Source of the DNA: Manis javanica
Taxonomy: Eukaryota > Chordata > Mammalia > Pholidota > Manidae
Direction: 5' to 3'
DNA length: 64,000 nt
Assembly: GCF_040802235.1 (NCBI RefSeq)
Contig: NC_133167.1
Span: forward strand, 41,538,001-41,602,000
The notes beneath the pieces are model-generated. The model was given only the letters and a program-made list of their open reading frames with translations, was not told the origin of the DNA and did not search any database. How positions within the stretch are numbered: position 1 is the stretch's first letter; each line of letters begins with the position of its first letter. This document shows, one piece after another, positions 24,166-36,373 of the stretch. Both the position numbers and the translations under genes were made by a program.

Positions 24166-25500
24166 CTGCAATGAAGAGATCAAAGAAAAGCATGAATTAT
24201 TTGTAACCATTTATCATGATAATATTTAAATGATGTTTATGGACATTGTCATATAAACAATTAGAAAATAATTCTATAAAATATTTATAAAATTATCATT
24301 TTAAAGTACATGAATGTACTTTTCTGTCTTATCCACAGCATAGGCAGCTCCCATTGCTCACATACTGGATTTTCACAGAGCACACAATCATACATTTCAT
24401 GTTGGTAACCCCAAGCCACCTTTGAAATGCTTAATTTTGGGTTAATATCATTCATAAATAATTCTTTGAGCTACCAATATAGTAGCATTCAGTTCTGGTT
24501 ACTGCGTCAACTTTGTGTGGCAGTGTTTGTGCAATTATTTGAGCATTTTATTGTATTTTACCTATATTTAATACAAGTGACTGAAAAAATAAAGTGCTGA
24601 ATCTAGTAAAAAGCAACCTTAGCCTCATTAATTACAGTTGGCTCAAAGATATGAATATCACTGGGCATGGCGAAAATAGAAAATCTGGCTTCAGTTGGAT
24701 GCTTATATCAGTTCAATGTGAAAGAAAAGAGCACATTATAGAGTACATACACAATGCTGGAAAATATAACAGGGATAATTAGGAATTTATTTATTTATCT
24801 ACCTGAAATAAAACCTCCATCAAAGACTTGATTATCTAAGGTTCACTTCTGAACAGAGATTTTTATACATGTCTTTAGAACTTATTAGGGAACCACCTAT
24901 AATAATTTTTTTATTCATTTATTCATTTGACAAATATTTAAGGAGTATCTCATGTGTGCTCAATATCCATATTAGAGTAGTAGCTCTCATATTGGACAGT
25001 GCAGAGAGAACATTTCCATCACTTCAGAAAGTTATATTGGATACTGCTATTCTCAGAACAACCCTATAAAAGTAGGAGACATTTTATTAATGAAGAAACT
25101 AGGCTGAAAGAGGTAAGTATTTAGCCTATTAGAAACTATAAAAAAATCAAAACTAGTTACAAACCCAGGACTGACACAAAAACTGCTATTTTTAATTAAA
25201 AATAAATTGTGTAAATACAGAATTGGGAAACTCTCTAAATCAAATATAAGAGGTAATATGGTAAACTGGTTTAATATCATTTTTAAGTTTGTAAATTTTT
25301 AGAGAAATGGGATTTATCTGTCTTTTTGATACTGTGAAGGAAAATAAAATATAAGGTTATCAGGTAAAGGAAAACAGAAACTCAAAATCACCTAAAACAT
25401 TTCCTCCACAATTAAAAATAGATTTTAAAGCTATTGACTGAATATAATATAGTTCTACATAAAATGACATAAGAAAAACAATTAATAGATTTTATGTCAC
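24166..25500. other. ANKAR intron between exons 10 and 11
   Basis: AT-rich. It contains an antisense L2 end near 24905-25120 (attcatttattcatttgaca, then a MIR/L2-like piece). Nothing else recognised. Confidence 0.5.
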
Positions 25501-25605
25501 CTGCACTCAAAATACATCTCCAGTATCCATCCCTCGCTAAGCAAATTACTTCCAAGGACATGACGGCCATCATCCTTCGCTTATAGCTTTCACACTGCAA
25601 CATTT
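25501..25605 (-). CDS. ANKAR: ANKAR exon 10
   Basis: 105 nt, acceptor CTTATCAG, donor GTGACATA. It encodes EMLQCESYKRRMMAVMSLEV and ends WRCILSAG across the junction, about residues 707-741. The repeat of hydrophobic residues with 'AVMSLEVICLA' fits the first armadillo helix pair after the ankyrin block. Confidence 0.94.
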
Positions 25606-28286
25606 CTGATAAGTATTCAACAGAAAAGCATGTTATAATTTTACATAGGGAGTGGAATGATTAATTCTGTTTCTGTATAGGCCAAGTGAAGCTATGATTT
25701 GAGATCACTACCCTCAAATGCATTCATTAAACCCCCTCTGTGCATGGCCTTCTGTGAGATGCCAAACAGATTAAACACACATGTGCTCTTTGAGGTTTTT
25801 AATCTGTATAATTAGTACAAAAACATCCTGAAATTTTTTATCTTTGGTCTGAATAACTTAGATTTACTGGTCATACAGTTCAAATTCACTTGGAAAATAG
25901 TACACCTCTCTCTTGTCTGAAATAAATCGTTGAATAAAAGTTGAGTATGGGTTTTCAAAGATGGCAAAATAATCTACATTATTGTCAGTAAAAATTTTAT
26001 TCATTAAATCATATATGAGGCTTTATACATATATGAATATGAAGTAGATACTTTTAAAAATCTTGAATGAACTTATACTCCAGATAGGAGGTAATACAAA
26101 TATACATGCTTCTAAACAATGTCTGTGGTATAAGAAAAAACACACAGATATATCCTTTCCTCATCTCTCTTTACCAAGCCCCTGTAAAGCAGATCTGGTC
26201 CTAAACTCCTTCCTTGGCTAGATCATTTCATGGCTTCTACTCCAAACCTAACCCTGGAAACTTCTAATAAATTTTAATTATTCTTTTACTCAGGTGGAAA
26301 TGAGCAGTGTAAAGAGGATATACTATTCCAGGGCTCAAAGCAAAGAAGCAGTGACGAGATGCTCACTGGTTGTTACTGTGTTTGAGTCATTGTCAGGACT
26401 ACCCAATAATGGTTGCAGGAAAGGGTGGATGTCAGGAATTTTTTGTGCCATTAGGCCATTCTTTTTTGGGGTCAGAGTTTCCTATGATTGTGGTGAGTAT
26501 TTCTTATGTGTTAGTCTATGAAAAGTAACAGGATGATTTTTTTAGTTCCTCCTAAGAAGACTAAGATATAATGATATATATATACACACAAACATTGAAA
26601 ATACTTTCTAATATCTCTTGGGGCTGATATAATTGGAATGTGTTTCCAGTAACCAGTAAATTCCAAAATCAGATATTAAAAATGTTTTTAAACCAATTAT
26701 TCAGACTTCTTGAATCCATAGAAAGGGGTTGAAAATCTTAGATACCCCATCTAAATGATTTGTTGGGAACACTATCAGTTCTCGTTCTACACTTTGTTTC
26801 ATTTTTTGCTTGAGTTTTTATCTTATTGAAGCAATACATGCTCATGATTTGGAGCATGGAAAGACCTATAGCAAAATACAGTGGTTTCTTGCCCACTCTG
26901 TCCACTTGTCTGACTGAGTTCATTTCTCCAGATATAACCACTTTGGACATTTTTCCTGTATCTTCTGTGATGTAAATATCTCCACAGTTCTAAATATTAA
27001 TATACACTGTTACCTTTTGTTATATAAAATTTAAATATCATTTGACTTCATACTATGTTAAATGAGAAACTAGCTCTTTCAACACTGCTCTGCCATTTCC
27101 CTGCTTCCCATTCCCCATATTTATAGTTTTTAGTTAAATGAATATTCAATACTTACATTGTAATGCCTGTGTAGGTATTATTCACAGCTAAGCATTGTAG
27201 TCTAGTACAATTGTATCTCCTTTACTACATTTGTCTTTCCCGAAGGTAATAATTTCCTTATTTTATTTTATCTGCTTAGTTTTCTTTGTAACTATAGGTA
27301 ATTCCTCCCACATTTTCCTTTGGCTGGGTATACAATTTCCAGTCTGGGATTTCCCTTTACTGTCATCTTTGAAATTTCCTTTGCTATGCTCTTGGTTAGA
27401 CTCCCAGTTTGCTGTTTGTTGGGGAGAATTCCCACCTTAGTATCTTTAGGTCCTGACTGGTTCACCTCAGCAGAGACCACTCCTGACTAGCACTGCCGTC
27501 CTCGAGCGCCCTGGAGATTTACGGTGTGAGTCTGCGAGGTCCTCAGCTTCCCCACTGTTGGCTCAAAATGATTTCTCTGGTCTAAGTCCTAAGACTTGCC
27601 TGTTGCCAATATTTTATTGTGTCATATCCTTTCCTGTTTTCTCTTGAATGCTTGTTTGTTGCTGCTTGTTATTATTCAATCTCCATGTAATGTTAGTGGG
27701 GTCTTGAGAAGAAATAAAATTGTATGTGTACACTCAACTGGAGTTTTGTGTTCCCTTAACCCTTATAGTATTTCTGAAAGCAGCCTTTACCTTTACAATA
27801 TTTCTGGTTAGATTGAATACAAATATGGAAATATCTTGAGCAAGATTTTTCAAAAAATCTTTAGCAAAGTCTGAAGGAAAATGTTGCTGAATCTGTCTCT
27901 AACATTAGGAGTAAGGAATAACATGGACGGAATCTTTTCCATTCAAAATTTAATTTCCTCCCTGTGTGTGTGTGTGTTAATTAGCTCTTTTGATGGAGAA
28001 GAGAATGGTTGGACTTTGGAGAAAGTTGGAAAAATAAAAACAAATTGTGTAAAATACAGTTTGGGTTATTCCTTGATTTTAATTTAGAAGTAAAACTTTC
28101 GTACACACATACAGTTCAGTATTATTTGTACTTCTGGCTTTAACTAAAAAATGTCATGATTTTAAAATACTTAAAATATGATGCATGTGTTATTTTATTT
28201 GCTCTCTTTCATAGTTAGTATCAATATTTAAGCTGTATAATAATCAGAACATTTATTTATAAAGGGATTATGTGATCTATACTCAC
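25606..28286. other. ANKAR intron between exons 9 and 10
   Basis: Mostly unique AT-rich sequence. An old L1-type fragment is likely at about 26790-27060 (gcaatacatgctcatgattt, gatataaccactttggacat). No gene recognised. Confidence 0.5.
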
Positions 28287-28495
28287 CTACTAAAGTTTTC
28301 CAAACTGGGAGTTCAGGAATATTTAACTCTATTAAATGCTTGAGAACCTCTGTATGAAAGGTTAGCACTGATAAATGAATTATATTGTTTCCTTTATTAT
28401 CTGTTTTTCTCCAGTTAGCGCCAAGAGCAAACAGGTACTGGACAGTGTCCAGTGCTCCTGAAGTGGCAGCAAGAAGGAGTGGGGTACACTGGGTC
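28287..28495 (-). CDS. ANKAR: ANKAR exon 9, ankyrin repeats
   Basis: 209 nt, acceptor TATTTTCAG, donor GTGAGTATAG. It encodes two further ankyrin repeats, QCTPLLLAATSGALDTVQYL with a following GANW loop, and KGNNIIHLSVLTFHTEVL; it ends NIPELPVWKTLV. About residues 637-706. This is the last ankyrin-coding exon; the next exon starts the armadillo-type helices. Confidence 0.95.
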
Positions 28496-28724
28496 CTGAA
28501 AATAAAAAAACATTGTGGTGACTGAACTCTCGCAGTGTCAGATTTACTTCTGTGAAAGCACCCAACTGCTGTTGGAGGAAGTCTGATTTATACTATCATT
28601 GTCTTTTCCCTATTTGTTATTATTTATATTACACATGTAAATAGATTGGCCTCCCTTGCCCTGGCTGTCCTTGGTATTTACTCCTACCCTCCCTCCCAAC
28701 TTAATTATCATGTCTTATAATTTG

Positions 28725-28870
28725 TTCAGCAGTTAATACACCACCTCATCTGATTCTTGCAGCGACTTTCCGAGCGAAGGAAGAAGCACGGTAAGTACTG
28801 TCGGCCCATCTCACAGCTGACGGAGCTGAGGTTCAGGAAGCGTTCCGACCTGTCTTTACACTTCAGGTCT
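28725..28870. mobile_element. MIR-type SINE fragment
   Basis: Includes catctcacagctgacggagc and a following 'tgaggttcaggaag', a diverged version of the MIR core/tail. It has unusually many CpGs for the region. Confidence 0.35.
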
Positions 28871-29432
28871 AGTTCTCAAATCCCAGCTTCCTCATTATAG
28901 CAAAAACAGTTTTTTCACAAAAATCCACTGTCTGCCTTTCAGATACTGAAGATCTTTTGGTTTAGCACATGGCTCTCCATACAAATATTACATTTCCCAG
29001 TTTCCATTATGGATAAGTATAGCCACGCAACTAAATTTGCCCAGTGTGATGTTAGGAGAAGTTACCTGGGCAACGCCCTAAAGGGAAGAGTATGCCATTA
29101 TCTCTTTCTTTTTCTTCTCATGGCTAGAATACAGGCATAATAATGAAAACAGGAGCTGCATTTTGTACCACGATATGGAAACCACGTGTGAAGAAGCAAC
29201 AAGAGGAAGTCTGGGTTCCACACACCATTTATGCCAGCTCATAGCCACCAACCCAGACTTCACAAGAAAGTGCTACATGTTTATCTTGTTTAAACTGCAC
29301 TATTTTGGGGTATGTTTGCAGCAGCTTTAACTGTATCTTAACTGATAGATCTCCTGAATAGCAATGTGACCTTAAGCAAATTGGGTTACTTTCTTTGTAA
29401 AAGAATGAGGGCAACAAGAATCAGCGGACGGT

Positions 29433-30300
29433 CTGCTACCTCTATAGCTTTCTTCTTCCTTCCTAATTACAACCCTTAAATAGAATTCGTGCCTCATATC
29501 GAATTTACCAAGTATCATAATTCTTCCAAGTGGTAAAGATACCTCAAGACAAATGCTGGGCATAGGAGCCACAGGGCATAAATCTGCAAAGAAGTAAAAA
29601 GCTAACCTTTTCAAACAATATGGCTTCTCTCTCACTTACCAACTTTACATTTCCCTGTATGGCCCCGGAAGATGACTGGTTAGCCAGAGACGGGTAAGAT
29701 TCCTCAAGGGAGGAACAACCTAAGACAGGCACAGTCGCAGGAGGGCCATCAGGTGAGAAATTGGGTATCAACAGAGGTGAGGCTTAGAGCCTCACCACCC
29801 CCTGCTTTGAGAGAAATCTTCTGCATCCGTGGATGTTTTATTGCCCTTGTCTAGCTTGGATTAACACATAGTCTACAGGCACACACCTGATCATCTACAT
29901 TTGCTCTTTTACAACACTAAACTATGTTTTCTACCTTTATCTTGCATCTACCTACCACTTCAGCATTTTATTTAAAAAAAATAATAATAATAATAAAGGG
30001 AGAAATGTGGGATCCACATATAAATCAAGTATAAAAATCAAACGAATATTCATATTCATAATGCGTGATCAAAACTGAAAGTTTCTGTGATGACTGCCCT
30101 TGTACTGTTCACCATGTAAGAACTTATTCACTATGTAAGAACTTGTTCATTATGCTTCAGAAGATTGGAGAGTGACGAGAATTAGGCTTGGGGTGGATTA
30201 ATGATTGTGCATTGAACAATAACTCCCCTATACAGAATTTTATTGTTGTTAACAACCATTTGATCAATAAATATGAGAGATGCCCTATCAAAAAAAAAAA
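29433..30300 (+). mobile_element. retrotransposed ERV transcript (MER34-like), 5'-truncated, poly(A)-tailed
   Basis: Flanked by the perfect 14-bp duplication AATCAGCGGACGGT (29419-29432 and 30301-30314). It holds the same ERV 3' region as 12.7-13.6 kb, polypurine tract (29995-30005), LTR from 30006, AATAAATATGAGA, then an A run at 30290-30300. It lacks gag, pol, env and U5. A long target duplication, a 5' truncation and a tail after R are hallmarks of L1-mediated insertion of an ERV RNA; retroviral integrase would give 4 to 6 bp and complete LTR ends. Confidence 0.85.
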
Positions 30301-30314
30301 AATCAGCGGACGGT

Positions 30315-31858
30315 GTAGGTGAAAGGGATGAATAAAGTGCTTAGCGCTGTTCCCCTCTCCCTTTTCACCACATCAGATTGCCTCAAAGATTACTTTTTTA
30401 TCCTTATTCCTGTACTTTCCTCCCTTTGTCAAACCCCTTTCTCTGGCTGCCTGTCCTTGAACTCTCTCTGTGAGGCTGGCCCTGACTCTCCTCTATACCT
30501 TTTTTCCTGGTTCCTGGGGAAACTCTTGTTTATTGTGAGCAGTATCTGTATGCTTTCCCCCCTTTCTACTTTAACAAGACTATTTTCCTGCTATTGTTTT
30601 TCTCCTACACAATGGTAGGAATAAAGATTGCTTGTACTTCTAATACCATCACTGATTTTCCTCATTTGAAAAATGTTACCAAATAAATTTTATTACCCTT
30701 TTCAGTTCCATATTGCCATTCTGCATGCCCAGCTGGGTCCTCTTCCATCAACCTAGCTTATGAATTGCCTTACTGACATGCCCCTTCCTGTTGTCAAAGA
30801 CTTCAACATCCATGCTATTAGACCTGTGTTCTGATTTTTCAGTACTTTGTCACACCTTCATTTGTGCTCCATATTCACACACACCAGCATGGTCACACTC
30901 CTCATGTGTGCCACATAGATCTCAGTCTCAGTAATTGCTTGAATTACTAATCCTTTGCTTCTTCCCTACATCACAGTTTCTTACTTCTACCTCTGACATC
31001 CAATTGTTTGAGTTTTTGCAGTTCACCCAGTCTTGTAGCCTTCTTCTGCTCGAAGACATATTAAAATACAACCAAACCAAGAGCTGAACTCTGGTCTCCA
31101 CATTCCATGACTCTTTCCAGAACCTATTAGAGAATCTATTAGCCAGATCATTTCCTAGTTTCCCAAAAGCTTCCTCCACATATCTTTGCCTAAAACTTGA
31201 GTGAGGATTAATTTTTTCACTTAATAATAATGGGCAGGTTTTTTGAAGGCCCTGAGTGAATGAAACTATGTCTAAATCATGCTCAGAGATTCAAAGTAAT
31301 AACCTGGTCTTTCAATTAATAGCCAAGAATGTACCTTCAGGAGAAGTTATACCTTCACCCTAAAGGTAGTTCCTCAACGAAATTGAGAAATGGAAGATTG
31401 TTTAGGAATTTTCCCTATTGCAAAGTTATTTTCCTCTTTTTAATGTTTTTCTCTTCTAACGACTAGATATTCTCCTGTTATCCAAGGCTTATCCACTTTG
31501 GTCTAGAGCTCTTGATTTGCCTCCTGGTAGTATAAGTTTCAATTCAGAGCAGCTCACCCCTTCCTAGTCTCAGACTTCTTCCAGGGCACTAAGTAGCTAA
31601 CCTGATAGTGTATAGAACTATACTGGGAGGAGTTTAGGAAAAATTCATTAGGTTTACTCCTTATTCTTCCAGACAACATCCATAGGTTAACAGAAGTTCT
31701 GTCTTTATAAATTCTAAAGATAAGTGGTAGGAGGAAAAAATAGTGACCAGAAAAGATAGCGGAGCAAGGCTTCCATAGCCTTTCAGGTCAACCATACCAA
31801 CCATTCTGGAGAAGCCATGAACACAGAGGTTTATATTTACAAGTGCTTGATAACTTAC
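30315..31858. other. ANKAR intron 3' of exon 8
   Basis: Non-coding; pyrimidine-rich at 30340-30650, perhaps an old LINE or L2-type 5' piece (cttcaacatccatgctatta at about 30800). No gene recognised. Confidence 0.45.
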
Positions 31859-32060
31859 TCAGCTGTCGCCTCAGCTTCTAGCAAACTAGGATCCTTCCTA
31901 CAGAGAGCAATGATGATGCCAATGTTATCATAGAAAGCAGCAAAGTGAATCGGCATCCAGCCTCTTTTTTCTGAAAGGGTATAATCAGCTTTGAAACAGA
32001 GTAGACAGATGGTTGTTTCCAATGAGCAAGCCTGTGCAGCCAGGTGTAGAGGTGTTGGAC
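31859..32060 (-). CDS. ANKAR: ANKAR exon 8, two ankyrin repeats
   Basis: 202 nt, acceptor CATTGCAG, donor GTAAGTTA (near consensus). It encodes two ankyrin repeats in a row: PTPLHLAAQACSLETTICLL, a near-canonical TPLHLAA core, then GWMPIHFAAFYDNIGIIIAL. About residues 570-636. Ends LLEAEATAE with a split codon. The clearest ankyrin signature in the protein. Confidence 0.95.
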
Positions 32061-32479
32061 CTGCAATGGGTGGACAATTCCAGTGGTCAAAGATCTAAAA
32101 TTCCTAAAAAGCATGCCTTTTTTATATCAAACCACAGAGCTTAGTATTGAATGATATAAAAGCTCCAAGATAAACACTGAAAGGATTAACTTAGACAATT
32201 CTGTATTTCTTTAACTCAGGATGTCTGACCTTTGAAAATCAATACTTTTTAATAAATTAATAAGTAACACTGATAATACTAGATAATTCAAAAATTAAGT
32301 CTGTGTAAAAGTCTTGTGATAAAATAAGCTATTTACTATTTTAATTATTTTCTATTTTATTCAAAATGTTTTGTAGTAGGAGGTATAGTCCTTTGAAATT
32401 GAAAAATAAAAAAAGCTCACAAAAAGCCTCTCTATGTCGCTAAATCCAGTGGGTGTTTTTCAATTCTCATTCTCATCTT

Positions 32480-32840
32480 ACCTCTCAACAGTAAGTTGAC
32501 CATTTCTTCTTTATAATAGTTTCTTTTCTTGGCTTTTGTGCCAAAACCTCCTGTTTTTCTCCTACCTCCCTGGCCACTCCTTTGTAGTTTCCTTTGGGAC
32601 CTTCTCATTGTCCTGTTACCTCAATGAGCCTTAAGGCTTCCCTTGGGCCTTTTTATCTTTTCAGCGTCTTCATTTACCACCTATAAATTGTTGGTTTAGG
32701 ATTATGTCTCTGGATCTGATTCTTCTCTGGATCTGATTCTTCTCCAAGCTCCGGATCCGTATCTCCAATATCTCACTTGGCATCTTCACATACCAGCTCA
32801 AACTTAGCATATTCAAAATTGACCTTGTTGCCCCAACATA
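32480..32840 (+). mobile_element. L2 fragment, sense
   Basis: Resembles the L2 segment just 3' of reverse transcriptase (tttttctcctacctccctgg, cttggcatcttcacatacca, ctcaaacttagcatattcaa). It has a small internal tandem duplication near 32708-32743 (tctggatctgattcttctc twice). Confidence 0.6.
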
Positions 32841-32852
32841 ATGATTAGTACC

Positions 32853-33151
32853 TGTCTTGCCAATGGGTTTCAGCCACTGGCAAGGTTGCTATGGATTCAG
32901 TGTGACCAAAGAAATGACAGTAGAATATTTCTTTGGGGTGAAAGGGTTTATTACAGGGCTTGTTCTCCTGGCAGTAGGTTGAGCACTAGTGTCTCTGCCT
33001 CCTCCAGAGCACTGGGCCGAGCTCTCTATATAGAGCAGTAAGCTTATTGCCTATGGGTGTGGAAGCGGCAGCCCAGCAACAGGCCAGTTACATCATCAGG
33101 TGGTTTAAGTTCAGTGAGGATCCTGGCCGTAGGAACCCCAACTGCTCAACA
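32853..33151 (-). mobile_element. solo LTR 1, antisense
   Basis: Minus-strand LTR, TGTTGAGCAG to GGCAAGACA, with perfect 5-bp target duplication GTACC on both sides. It shares the 'gggctgaaacccattggcaag' 3' end with two sense copies nearby. A 5-bp duplication fits ERVL/MaLR-type or some ERV1 integrases. Family not named. Confidence 0.88.
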
Positions 33152-33564
33152 GTACCCCTTCCATTTTCAAGTCTCACTGATTTGGCTGATAAATTATCTG
33201 AGCACCTTGGACTATTCCTGCTGTTTGAAAGCTTCCTTCTCCAAACAACACGTCCCTTCCAGGGCCTATTCATTTCTCAGCCTACATGTTATTTATTCAG
33301 TGAAGTACTGTTTTTCTCCCAACTTAGAAACTTCTGGTGACCTCCTGCCTGCTTAGTAGTATAAGTTTTATTTCACAGCCTTTGATAATCTATAATATCT
33401 GACCCAAATCTACCTACTTAAAGTTACTGCTTCATTTGCTGGTCTCTGGACTGGCATTAAGGAACTTAAAAGTCAACACTCCATCCTAACAGCAAGTGAA
33501 AAGCTGAACAAAATGAAAAATCAACAACCCTTCCTAGATCCATTAGAGAAGTGAGGTCACAGGG

Positions 33565-33982
33565 TGTGGATAAAGTGAAGGTTCCTATGGCCAGGATTCT
33601 CACCTGGCCCTGGTCAGCTAGCTTACTACATAGGTGTGGTCAATACATTGTTATTGACTGTATATAAAGAGCTCTGCCCAGTGCTCTGGGTGACACAGTG
33701 GCATAGCTGCAAGGCTGCAGGAGAGAGAGGCAAGACTGGAGTGGTGGCAGCACTGAGAACAGAGACTGAGACAGCTGCAGGGGGCAGAGAGGCCCAGAGG
33801 CAGAGACTGGCTTGCTGCATGCAGACTTGCTCTGAGTGGACAGGATTCTAGTGATTGACCTGCCACCATGGGAATAAAGTTGGGTATAAACCCTTTCACC
33901 CTGAGAATGTTCTACTGTCATTTCTTTGGTCACATTGAATCCATAGTGAACTTGCCCAGGGCTGAAACCCACTGGCAAGACA
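33565..33982 (+). mobile_element. solo LTR 2, sense
   Basis: 418 bp, TGTGGATAAAG to GGCAAGACA, flanked by the 5-bp duplication CAGGG (33560-33564, 33983-33987). A TATA box (TATATAAAGAGCTCTG) lies near 33660 and an AATAAAG poly(A) signal near 33873. No internal ERV sequence is attached. Confidence 0.9.
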
Positions 33983-34200
33983 CAGGGAAAAATGCTGCCC
34001 CTGAAATTGGGTGTAGAGACAGATGGGTACAGAGTCACAACTTACTGCAACAGAAACCTTCACAGGAACCAGCACTAGGGTAGGAACACCTGACCTGTAA
34101 TTAACAAATTGCTGGCAGCTCAGTGTGGACAAACTTGAGAGTTAAAAATTCCAGGAGGACTCAGTCACAGGAGGCCTCCATGCTTTAGTGAGTTTTACCT

Positions 34201-34549
34201 TGTTGGGAAAATTGAATCCTATGGCCAGGATCCTCACCTGACCCTGAACTATTTGATGATGTAACTTTCCTGCTGCTAGGCTAATGCTTCCACACCCTAG
34301 GCAATAAGGTATTATTGACTGAGTCACTATATAAAGAGCTCTGTCCAGTACTCTGGGCAGAGGCAGAGACAGAGGAGGATTACAGACCTGCAGATTGTTG
34401 GATGCAGACGTAATTCTATTGCTTGACCTATTGCGGAGAGAACAAGCCAGGTAATAAACCCTTTCACCCCAAGAATGTTCCATTGTTATTCCTCAGTCTC
34501 ACTGAATCTATAGTGAACTTGCCCAGGGCTGAAACCCACTGGCAAGACA
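34201..34549 (+). mobile_element. solo LTR 3, sense
   Basis: 349 bp, TGTTGGGAAAATTG to GGCAAGACA, flanked by the 5-bp duplication TACCT (34196-34200, 34550-34554). TATATAAAGAGCTCTG and AATAAACCC signals are present. Shorter than copy 2 by a deletion in the middle. Confidence 0.9.
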
Positions 34550-35094
34550 TACCTCCAGGAGCTTGATCATGTCCTCACAGTGAATACTGGAGAAAACCCC
34601 CTTAGGCTTCTGGGAACCATTTTGAAATATGCCAGAGCACTCTGTTTTTCTTAACAAGGCCTGCCCTCAAGAGAACCTAGTTTACCAGAGCATAACCTGC
34701 TGGGGTTTTATCACAGCCTAACCTACTCAGGGGAAAGGAAATACCCAACTCTTGCCCCCTCCAGCCATTCTAAGGTGGGAGAGGACTCACAAGAACGTGT
34801 GAAGTTCACAGTCAAGTAGCACAGGCTCCAGGAAAGACTTCAGCCTCATCACAGGACTAGAGAACACACTGGTTCCTTTCAGTCAGCAGAAGGCATTAGC
34901 TGCCCTCAGCAGGACAAAACATACCAAAATGACTGAAGAGGGTTTTAAAACTAGCCTCCCCATTGACCCTTTCCCTTCTCTCCACTTCTTTCCAAAAATA
35001 TGTCAGCACAACCTATGGGCAGGAGTACTATTCTTATATCCCCCTTTTACTTCTTTAACATGTGAATAGAATGCAGAATCTTGGCTTCCATGTA

Positions 35095-35165
35095 GCCCTT
35101 CTGAATTAGAATCTGCATTTTAACAAGATGCCTGGGTGATTCCTGTGTACTTGAAGTTTATTCTA
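35095..35165 (+). mobile_element. MER5A-type fragment
   Basis: tgaattagaatctgcatttt, aacaagatgcctgggtgatt: the MER5 hAT core, diverged and lacking its ends. Confidence 0.55.
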
Positions 35166-35184
35166 GAATAGTGGGATAAAGTGC

Positions 35185-35345
35185 CCCCATCCCATACCTG
35201 CAAAAAATTTTTGCTTGTCACAATTTAGTGGGTACAGGCCAGGGATACTACTAAACATTCTATAGTATTCAGAACAGTCCCCCACAACACAAGATTATCC
35301 ATCCCACAATGTCAGTAGTGCTGAGGATGAGAAACACTGCCCGAA
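35185..35345 (+). mobile_element. MER20 fragment (hAT-Charlie)
   Basis: Contains tagtgggtacaggccaggga, ctactaaacattctatagta, acaacacaagattatccatc and the 'gtgctgaggatgagaaacactg' 3' end, a clear MER20 right part. Non-autonomous DNA transposon; the left third is missing. Confidence 0.8.
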
Positions 35346-35404
35346 GGTGTGCTAGAATCAGCAAAGTTCTAGAGGGGTTTATGTAGTCTAAAGAAATTAT
35401 TTTG

Positions 35405-35740
35405 TGGTTGAGATCCCTTGTCTAGGGAACAGATGCTTTGCTAGGACCTGAAAGCTACATTTATCTCCCTTTTCTTCAATTTTCTATAGTATCTCAATGT
35501 ATACGAATTATGCCAGTGACTTTCAAATGCATTCATCCATCCATGCATTCATTCAACAATTATTTCCTAAGCATGTACTGATGTCAGGCTTTCTTCTGGG
35601 CACTAGGATACCATGTGCAAGTAAACCAAAATCTTGCCTTTCATGGAGCTTATACTTGAGTGAGAGAGACACAATAAACACATACATAATATTACACAAG
35701 GTAGTAATAAAGTGATACTTAGAAAAAGAAAAAAAGAGAG
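35405..35740 (-). mobile_element. L2 3'-end, antisense, with shared flank (copy 1)
   Basis: Holds cattcattcaacaattatttc, ggcttcttctgggcactagg-like text and tcatggagcttatacttgag (L2 terminus reversed). Resemblance to 37557-37880 extends about 100 bp upstream of the L2 terminus (ggttgagatcccttg, tatctcccttttct). Confidence 0.65.
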
Positions 35741-36301
35741 AGCAATAATGCAGCAGGCACGCTATTGTTACTCCACTGCCAGTTCACACAGGGCAGGTGG
35801 GCCAGATAAACATCCTTTTACCCCACCCGGCCCCTTCACTTCCCTTTACCACCTTCCCTGAGCTCTGCCTTGGCAGATTTGACAACCCCTGTTGTCCTTT
35901 GGCCTTTTGTCAGCATCTGCCAGTGGAGAACACTGGCCAGAGGTTGGAGGGAGGAGGGAATAAAGTCAGGATACTTATATACTCCCTGAGAGGTTCCCTC
36001 TCTGAGGTTGCCTTTAGCTGTGTTCCTCTACCAATGGAAGGTGGCTGGTTGAAATAACTACCACCCTCCCCTTACAAAATTCAAGTCTTTGTAAATGATT
36101 TCTTTAAAAATAACTATCCTTGCATTACCTTATATAGAGTATTAAGGTATAGCTTCTTGGATTTGGAAGATAGAGTCCTTAAAATTTTTTGTTTTCCCCA
36201 TATCCAATATTTAGATTAGGTCTCTCACCTCTGTCAAGAATGACATCCTCAGAACTCACAGATTGTTATTGTCACTAGATGGCAGCATATCTAAATAAGA
36301 G

Positions 36302-36364
36302 CCTTTTTTTTTTTTTTTTTTTTTTTTTACGGCGTAACAAGCACTTTGGAGCCTGATTTTACAA
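36302..36364 (-). mobile_element. 63-bp mini retro-insertion with poly(A)
   Basis: A T25 run (36304-36328) and a 36-bp body are enclosed by the 9-bp direct repeat AAATAAGAG (36293-36301 and 36365-36373). Read on the minus strand it is a short RNA 3' end plus poly(A), so a severely 5'-truncated retrotransposition. The source RNA is not recognised. Confidence 0.65.
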
Positions 36365-36373
36365 AAATAAGAG

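Noticed and set aside
33040-34083. ORFs in the LTR cluster as ERV genes
   Set aside because: The elements are solo LTRs with target duplications at both ends and no internal region.
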